From Methylobacterium gregans (GTDB taxonomy: Bacteria > Pseudomonadota > Alphaproteobacteria > Rhizobiales > Beijerinckiaceae), in assembly GCF_022179245.1 (NCBI RefSeq), contig NZ_BPQM01000141.1, positions 1 through 39,829 of the forward strand: a stretch of DNA of 39,829 bases. The letters are read 5' to 3'. Positions within the stretch are counted from its first letter, which is position 1. Every line of letters starts with the position of its first letter. Below the pieces are notes generated by a model. The model was given only the letters and a program-made list of their open reading frames with translations. It ran no database searches and had not been told where the DNA came from. Both the position numbers and the translations under genes were made by a program. Below, one piece after another: positions 35,276-39,829 of the stretch.

Positions 35276-35675
35276 CCTTTCTCACGGCATCGGACTGACG
35301 CGGCTCTCCGGCAGGCCTGGATCGAGCGCCGCCTCCCAACCAAATGTGTCGGGGTCATCGACCCTGATCGTCGCCGCTCCAGCCCCGCCGAGATCGAGAC
35401 CTTTCGGGCTGTGCGGGCTGGGGAGCGGGAGGAGGCCGCCGGTCTGGCCCGAGGCACGACTGGGCTTGAGGCACGAGAAGGCCCGCGCCGGTTACCCGGG
35501 CGGGCCGAGTCCTTGGGTTCGAAATCCCGCAGCGATCCGGCGAACCGCTAGGGGACGCAGCAGGGATGCTGACCGAGGGCTGAGTCCGGCCAGCACCTCG
35601 ACACTAGGCCTCAGGCGAGCGCACGCCTTCACATGCGGCATGTTGAGCGCGAAAAAGCTCGCCGCGGCGGGCCGG
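35276..35675. other. Intergenic region without a gene
   Basis: I see no supported coding frame. A hairpin GGCCCGC (35480-35486) / GCGGGCC (35500-35506) is present; read leftwards it is followed by TTCTCG and may be the end signal for the leftward small genes to its right. The rest shows nothing recognisable. Confidence 0.4.
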
Positions 35676-35780
35676 TCAGAGGCCGGCGAGAACGCCGACC
35701 GAGCCCCAGAGCGTCAGGCCGAGACCGGCCACGAACGCGCCGATCATGCCGTAGGAGAACGCCTTCATCGTCGTGTGCAT
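35676..35780 (-). CDS. 34-residue small membrane protein
   Basis: A short frame from the ATG at 35780 to TGA at 35676-35678. It begins MHTTMKAFSYGMIGAFVAGL and continues with a hydrophobic LTLWGSVGVLAGL end, making one transmembrane helix of about 22 residues after a short positively charged tail. AAGGGAG lies seven bases upstream of the ATG, a good SD. It sits 12 bases downstream of the secreted protein gene on the same strand, so a two-gene unit is likely. Function unknown; no family recognised. Composition and SD make chance less likely, but with a 34-codon frame it cannot be excluded. Confidence 0.6.
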   Translation of the reverse strand: MHTTMKAFSYGMIGAFVAGLGLTLWGSVGVLAGL

Positions 35781-35792
35781 GCTGCGACTCCC

Positions 35793-36074
35793 TTAGCAGC
35801 GGTTCCCGCCCGCGGTCTGGCCGTACTGCTTGACCGGGAAGTTCTGCTGGTTGGCGTTGCCCTCGGCGGCCGAGCTCATCGGACAGGTGGCCGGATTGCG
35901 GCTGCCGTAGAGGCCGATCGAGCCCGTGGTCTGCGGCTCGTAGGATCCGTAGCCGGTATCGTGGCCGCGCGGCGCGTCGTAGTTGAAGGCCATCGCAGAC
36001 GAGGCCGGGGCAGCAACGCCGAGCATGAGGGCGGCGAGAGCAGCGGCGACACGGGTCTTCATGAGGGTCTTCAT
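35793..36074 (-). CDS. Small secreted hypothetical protein
   Basis: A 93-residue product from the ATG at 36074 (or 89 residues from 36062). A Sec signal peptide is plain: MKTRVAAALAALMLGVAAPA followed by SSAMA. The mature part, about 65 residues, is rich in Gly, Tyr, Asn and Gln (YDAPRGHDTGYGSYEPQTTG) with TCPM and a final Cys. Family not recognised. It should be periplasmic or surface-associated. The 34-residue membrane protein gene follows within 12 bases. GGAG adjoins the 36074 start and is 12 bases from the 36062 start, so the latter may be used. Confidence 0.7.
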   Translation of the reverse strand: MKTLMKTRVAAALAALMLGVAAPASSAMAFNYDAPRGHDTGYGSYEPQTTGSIGLYGSRNPATCPMSSAAEGNANQQNFPVKQYGQTAGGNRC

Positions 36075-36180
36075 CTCCAGATCACGCTGGCGGCCGGCCG
36101 ATCCGGTCCGCATCGTCTTGCGTGATCCTGAGATGGGGAGCCCTCTGCAGGCGCGACGTGCCAGGACGCACGTCCCATGA

Positions 36181-36390
36181 GGGCGCGAATTTCGCCAGCA
36201 TGGGGCGCACAGCCGTCGCTCCGACCGCCGGGCGGGTATCTCGGTCTACCTCCGGCGTTGGCGCCGCCTCGCCGCGGAGGCGCAGGCAGGGGCCGGGCAG
36301 GCAGGGCTGCCACCGCCCGGCGGAGCCTTCGTGGTCGAGTGGCGCGGCACGCCGGTCGCCCGGGTCAAGGTCGGCCCTTACGGCCGCGTC
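36181..36390 (+). pseudogene. Possible coding remnant
   Basis: The frame opened after TGA at 36178-36180 reads through HSRRSDRRAGISVYLRRWRR, LAAEAQAGAGQAGLPPPGG and AFVVEWRGTPVARVKVGPYG without stop, with amino-acid composition like a real protein, but it has no ATG or GTG at its start and its 3' end runs into the antisense of the ABC ATPase gene. It could be a truncated gene or chance. Family not recognised. Confidence 0.25.
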
Positions 36391-37187
36391 GCGGAGCCCG
36401 GCAGGAAGGCGTGCCGCCCGTCGCCCACTACCTCCTCGACATCGCAGCCGTAGAGGTGCTGAAGGCGCGGGCGGGTGATCGTGGCGGCGCTCGGCCCCCT
36501 GGCGATCAGGCGGCCGCTCGCCAGCATCGCGACCTCGTCGGCGTGGCGTAGGGCTTGGTTCGGGTCGTGTGTGGTGAAGAGTACAGCGAGGCCGGCCCGG
36601 GTCAGCGCGCGCATCTCGGCGAGCACCCGGCCCTGATTGCCGAAATCGAGGCTCGCGGTGGGCTCGTCCAGCACGATCAGCCGCGGGGCCTGAGCCAGCG
36701 CACGGGCGATCAGGGCAAGCTGGCGCTCACCGCCCGAGATCCCGGTGACCGGCCGCTCGGCCAGATGCGCGATGCCGAGCCGGGCGAGTGCCGCCTCCGC
36801 CGCCGCGACGTCGGCGGGGCCCGGTCCCGCGAGCGCGCGCTGGTGGGCGAGGCGGCCCATCAGCACTGTCTCGCGCACGCTGAACCCGAAGGCCTGCCCG
36901 CCCGCCTGCGGCACGTAGGCGATGCGCCGCGCCCGCGCGCCGACCGTGAGATCGGCGAGCGGGCCGCCCTCCAGCCGGATCTCGCCCGCCAGCGGCGGCA
37001 GAAGACCGATCAGGGTCCGCAGCAGCGTGGTCTTGCCCCCACCGTTCGGGCCGAGGAGCGCCAGGGCGCGGCCGGGCACGAGGGCGAAGTCGATCTCTCC
37101 CGCGACGCGCCGCCCGCGGTAGCCCACGACAAGGCCGCGCGCCTCGAGAACCGCGCCTTCGCACGCCGCCGCGACGGTCACGACCAT
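36378..37187 (-). CDS. ABC transporter ATPase (FecE/BtuD type)
   Basis: Cytoplasmic ATPase of a metal-chelate importer, 269 residues. Walker A is GPNGGGKTTLL, the Q-loop region is YVPQAGGQAFGFSV, the signature is ISGGERQL (classical LSGGQ-like), Walker B is RLIVLDEPTASLD and the H-loop is FTTHDPNQALRHAD. All elements needed for ATP hydrolysis are present. The ATG at 37187 overlaps the permease stop by 10 bases, so translation is coupled. Metal-chelate class (siderophore, cobalamin, heme) is inferred from similarity to FecE/BtuD and from the partner permease. Confidence 0.92.
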   Translation of the reverse strand: MVVTVAAACEGAVLEARGLVVGYRGRRVAGEIDFALVPGRALALLGPNGGGKTTLLRTLIGLLPPLAGEIRLEGGPLADLTVGARARRIAYVPQAGGQAFGFSVRETVLMGRLAHQRALAGPGPADVAAAEAALARLGIAHLAERPVTGISGGERQLALIARALAQAPRLIVLDEPTASLDFGNQGRVLAEMRALTRAGLAVLFTTHDPNQALRHADEVAMLASGRLIARGPSAATITRPRLQHLYGCDVEEVVGDGRHAFLPGSATRP

Positions 37188-38185
37188 CCGCCGCGGGTGC
37201 GTGCGAGCAGCGCGATGAAGAACGGGGTTCCGACGATCGCGGTGAGGATGCCGAGCGGCACCTCCACCGGGGCGACCGTGCGCGCCAAGGTGTCGATGAG
37301 GAGGAGGAAGCCGCCGCCGAGCAGCGCCGCGGTCGGCAGAAGGCGCGGGAAGCTCGGTCCGACGAGGAGGCGCGCGAGGTGGGGCACGACGAGGCCGACC
37401 CAGCCCACGATGCCGGCGGCGGCGACGCTGGCGGCCGTCACGAGGCTCGCGCCCACCACGATCGCCGCGCGCAGCGCCCCCGTGGGGACGCCGAGCGCGC
37501 GGGCCTCCTCGTCGGGTAGCGACATCGCGTTCATGCGCCAGCGCAGCGTGAGGAGCAGGGCGATGCCGACGAGGACGGCGAGGGCCAGGGGCAGTAAATC
37601 GCCGACGCCGATGCCCGCGAGGCTGCCGAGCAGCCAGAAGGTGATGGCGGGGAGTTGGTTGTAGGGATCCGCGAGGTACTTGGCCAAGCCGATGCCGGCG
37701 CCGAGCAGGGAGCCGACCACGATCCCCGTGAGGACGAGGGTGAGGACCGCGTCGCCCCCGCGAAGGGCGCCGCCGATGGCGTAGACCACAGCGACCGCGC
37801 CGAGCCCGCCCGCGAAGCTCAAGGCCTCGATGCCGAGGATCGGCAGCCCGAACAGGATGCCGACGACCGCGCCGAGCGCCGCGCCCGAGGAGGCGCCGAG
37901 CAGGTCCGGCGAGACGAGCGGGTTGCGGAACAGCCCCTGGAACGCCGTGCCGGCGGTGGCGAGGCCGGCCCCGACCAGCAAGGCGGCGAGCACGCGCGGG
38001 CCGCGCACCTGGAACAGCACCGCGCTGGTCGCGGGCGGGAGCCCGGAGGGCGTGCCGGTGACGGCTGCCCAGACCGCCCGACCGAGTTCGAGGGGCGAGA
38101 GCGGGAAGCGCCCGACCGAGAGCGCCAGGAACACCGCGAGGATGAGGAAGCCCAGCGCCGCCGCGAGGCCCAAACGCGGCGTCAT
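37178..38185 (-). CDS. ABC transporter permease (FecCD/BtuC family)
   Basis: Inner-membrane permease of 335 residues, about ten helices. Family blocks are RGPRVLAALLVGAGLATAGT, FQGLFRNPLVSPDLLGASSG and GWVGLVVPHLARLLVGP, the last being the BtuC/FecD coupling and gate region. It imports a metal chelate handed over by the binding protein. Start codon and the binding-protein stop overlap in the ATGA manner. One permease gene only, so the functional unit should be a homodimer. Confidence 0.93.
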   Translation of the reverse strand: MTPRLGLAAALGFLILAVFLALSVGRFPLSPLELGRAVWAAVTGTPSGLPPATSAVLFQVRGPRVLAALLVGAGLATAGTAFQGLFRNPLVSPDLLGASSGAALGAVVGILFGLPILGIEALSFAGGLGAVAVVYAIGGALRGGDAVLTLVLTGIVVGSLLGAGIGLAKYLADPYNQLPAITFWLLGSLAGIGVGDLLPLALAVLVGIALLLTLRWRMNAMSLPDEEARALGVPTGALRAAIVVGASLVTAASVAAAGIVGWVGLVVPHLARLLVGPSFPRLLPTAALLGGGFLLLIDTLARTVAPVEVPLGILTAIVGTPFFIALLARTRGGWS

Positions 38186-39225
38186 CCGGGCTCCCCGAGA
38201 ATGCGGGCGGCCTCCGCGGCGCCGATCTGGCGACCGTAGAAGCGGGCATGGAAGGCGCGGGTCTCGGCCGCGAGATCCTCGGGGAACAGGTCGGGGTAGA
38301 GACAGTGCCCGAGCCAGAGCAGGCCGATCAGGCGGTTCACGGAGGGCGGGGATTCGAGCCAGCCGAAGGGCAGGTGCGGCGCGAGATAGACACGGCCCGC
38401 CCGAACGGCGCCGAGCGGGGCCCAGGTCGGATCGCCGCGCAGGCTCGCGGCAAAGCCCACATCGGTCGCCACAATCACGTCGGGATCCCAGGCAAGCACC
38501 TGCTCCGTCGAGACCGCCGCCAACCCGCCCGTCGCCTCGCCCGCGACGTTGCGCGCGCCCAGGAGGTCAAGACTCTCGACGCTGATCGCCCCGCCGCGCC
38601 CGGTCTGAAGGCCGCGCGGCCCGAGCGCCGCGTAGACCCACGGGCGCTTCTCGGCGGGCACGCGCCTGACGCGGGTCGCGACGCGGTCGAGGATCGCCTG
38701 CGCGGCCGCGGCCCGATCCTCGCCCGCCGTCTCGCGGCGCAGGAGACGCCCGAGCAGCCGGTAGGTCTCCGGCGTCCGCGCGAGCGTCCCGTCGAGAAGG
38801 GCGTAGGGCACGCCGGTCTGCAGCTCGACGCGGCGCGCCAGCGACACGTAGGTCTCCGAGGTCGAACCGACGTCGAGGATGAGGTCGGGCGCCAGAGCCA
38901 GGACCGATTCAAGGTTCGCGGTGTTCCCGCGCCCGGTGATGCGGCCGATCTCGGGCCGCGCGGCGATCTCGGGCAGGAGGAGCGCGCGCTCGTCCGGACG
39001 CAGGGCACGCGGCCAGCCAAGGAGCAGGTCCGGGGCGAGGGTATAGAGAAGGATCGCGGCCGGCGGCCCGGCGGGGAAGACGCGGCCGACACGGGCCGGC
39101 ACGGGCAGGTCGCGCCCGGTGGCGTCTCGCACGGTCGCATCCGCCGCCCCCGCCGCGCCTGCGGCGAGGAGTGCCGCGCCGCCGAGGAGCGCCCGGCGGG
39201 AAAGGGCGCCGGAAGACGCGCTCAT
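38182..39225 (-). CDS. Metal-chelate ABC substrate-binding protein (Tat-type signal)
   Basis: Periplasmic binding protein of the class III (BtuF/FepB) fold, 347 residues. The N-terminus MSASSGALSRRALLGGAALL has a twin-arginine-like S-R-R-x-L-L core followed by an Ala-rich h-region, so export by Tat is possible. The mature part has RDATGRDLPVPARVGRVFPA, APDLILDVGS and WDPDVIVATD, the family's repeated lobe patterns. It shares ATGA-type overlaps with the TrmO-like gene before it and the permease after it. The ligand is unknown; iron-siderophore or cobalamin are possible. Confidence 0.88.
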   Translation of the reverse strand: MSASSGALSRRALLGGAALLAAGAAGAADATVRDATGRDLPVPARVGRVFPAGPPAAILLYTLAPDLLLGWPRALRPDERALLLPEIAARPEIGRITGRGNTANLESVLALAPDLILDVGSTSETYVSLARRVELQTGVPYALLDGTLARTPETYRLLGRLLRRETAGEDRAAAAQAILDRVATRVRRVPAEKRPWVYAALGPRGLQTGRGGAISVESLDLLGARNVAGEATGGLAAVSTEQVLAWDPDVIVATDVGFAASLRGDPTWAPLGAVRAGRVYLAPHLPFGWLESPPSVNRLIGLLWLGHCLYPDLFPEDLAAETRAFHARFYGRQIGAAEAARILGEPG

Positions 39226-39728
39226 GCCGGTCCGGTCTCGAAATCGCCGGGCTGCGGCGGAGCGAGCGGTGTGAAGGTGGAGCGGTCCGGCTTGAGGTCG
39301 ATCAGCGGCGTGCCGTCGAGGCAGTCGAGCCCTTGCACGCGGACCGTCGCGCCTACGATATCGACGAGGCGGGTGCGGGCGGTGCCGATCGGATTCGGGC
39401 GCACCGGCGAGCGCAACGAGAAGGCGCCGCGCACCGTGCCGTCGCGCTGCGGGCTCTGCAGGACGAGATCGCGGCGCGATCGGTCGAGCCAGTACAGCAC
39501 CTCGACCTCGGCGTACTGCTCCAGCCCGGCGAGCGCCGCGACGAAGGGCTCGGCGATCTCCAGGCGGCAGACCGGGCCGTCGAGGCGGCCCTGGCGGGGG
39601 CAGGCCAGCCGGTCGGTCCAGGGCGTGCAGATGGTGCCGATGAAGATGAGCCCCGCATCGGTGGCAGGCGGCAGATCCACTGCGACCTCGCCGATGCGGA
39701 TCTCGTTCAAGCGCACCATCGGCAGCAT
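39222..39728 (-). CDS. TrmO/TsaA-like (UPF0066) protein
   Basis: A 168-residue protein of the family that includes TrmO, the SAM-dependent tRNA t6A37 N6-methyltransferase. The family blocks are FIGTICTPWTDRLACPRQG near residue 29 and SPVRPNPIGTARTRLVDI around 106-123, the latter with the R-P-N-P-I-G core. A second start at 39719 is possible. Its stop overlaps the binding-protein start in the ATGA manner, so it heads the ABC operon. Either it really is TrmO placed here by chance, or it is a paralogue with a role tied to the imported chelate. Long hairpin upstream at 39784-39829. Confidence 0.8.
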   Translation of the reverse strand: MLPMVRLNEIRIGEVAVDLPPATDAGLIFIGTICTPWTDRLACPRQGRLDGPVCRLEIAEPFVAALAGLEQYAEVEVLYWLDRSRRDLVLQSPQRDGTVRGAFSLRSPVRPNPIGTARTRLVDIVGATVRVQGLDCLDGTPLIDLKPDRSTFTPLAPPQPGDFETGPA

Positions 39729-39783
39729 GCCCCAGTCGACCGCGAGGTCTGCGACCCGTGCGATGGGTCATACCCGCTCGGCC

Positions 39784-39829
39784 CGATCGATGGAAAGGGC
39801 GGGCCTGCGTCCGCCCTTTCCATCGATCG
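39784..39829. terminator. 19-bp perfect inverted repeat at the right edge
   Basis: CGATCGATGGAAAGGGCGG (39784-39802) and its reverse complement (39811-39829) are separated by eight bases. The arms include GAAAGGGCGG / CCGCCCTTTC. It lies about 60-100 bases upstream of the TrmO-like operon and probably ends transcription of a gene outside the window, in either direction. The window stops at the end of the right arm, so a T run could not be seen. Confidence 0.5.

Noticed and set aside
35506..35530. tRNA T-arm-like string GGGTTCGAAATCCC
   Set aside because: The loop and stem lengths do not fit, and no acceptor or anticodon arm can be built around it.
35222..35551. 109-codon plus-strand frame after ssrA
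   Set aside because: It begins within the tmRNA coding piece and runs through its terminator hairpin; composition is Arg/Gly-rich as in non-coding high-GC frames.
36378..38249. A single 623-residue minus-strand protein
   Set aside because: Only its last 269 residues are the ABC ATPase; the rest is a shifted frame of the permease gene.

Overview
The window is high-GC DNA that reads as a chromosomal segment of an alphaproteobacterium, most like Methylobacterium/Methylorubrum (Hyphomicrobiales). This rests on codon and protein style, a two-piece (circularly permuted) tmRNA gene, and a CtrA-like site; the genus is inference. I see no insertion sequence, phage, CRISPR array or plasmid functions. 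Most of the window is ordinary core and accessory chromosome.

Layout. 1-126 is the start of a leftward beta-lactamase-fold hydrolase. 268-3548 is a rightward otsB-glk-amidase run. 3598-10402 is a branched-chain amino acid region: a promoter, a 16-residue leader peptide and an intrinsic terminator (a transcription attenuator) precede ilvI; a leftward methyltransferase separates ilvI from ilvH; then come a MazE/MazF-type toxin-antitoxin pair with one frameshift in each gene, a GST, a TetR regulator behind an 18-bp perfect palindrome, and ilvC. 10557-13619 holds small enzymes and an Nramp-related transporter. 13892-17834 is a TonB-dependent receptor plus PepSY membrane protein pair, probably for iron-siderophore uptake. 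trpS and an endonuclease III-like gene follow on the minus strand, then an O-antigen-ligase-like protein and an acyltransferase (surface polysaccharide), a spermidine-synthase-like protein, a short RTX protein, an MHYT-PAS-GGDEF-EAL c-di-GMP enzyme and a secreted collagen-like protein.

29092-36074 contains a CAU-anticodon tRNA, a CDC48/p97-type double AAA+ ATPase, a PAP2 phosphatase, a secreted alpha/beta hydrolase, the split tmRNA gene ssrA (acceptor piece about 34865-34949, coding piece from 35033, tag ANDNVVMDARLAA) and two small leftward genes, one of only 34 codons. 36378-39728 is a tightly overlapping leftward operon: a TrmO/TsaA-like protein, a Tat-type substrate-binding protein, a FecCD-type permease and an ATPase.

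The most useful non-obvious items are the ilv attenuator, the split tmRNA, the doubly frameshifted toxin-antitoxin pair, the 18-bp operator, the CtrA-like site before the c-di-GMP gene, and the TrmO-like gene locked into a metal-chelate ABC operon. None of these proves a wholly new system; the TrmO-ABC operon and the collagen-like secreted protein are the least explained.
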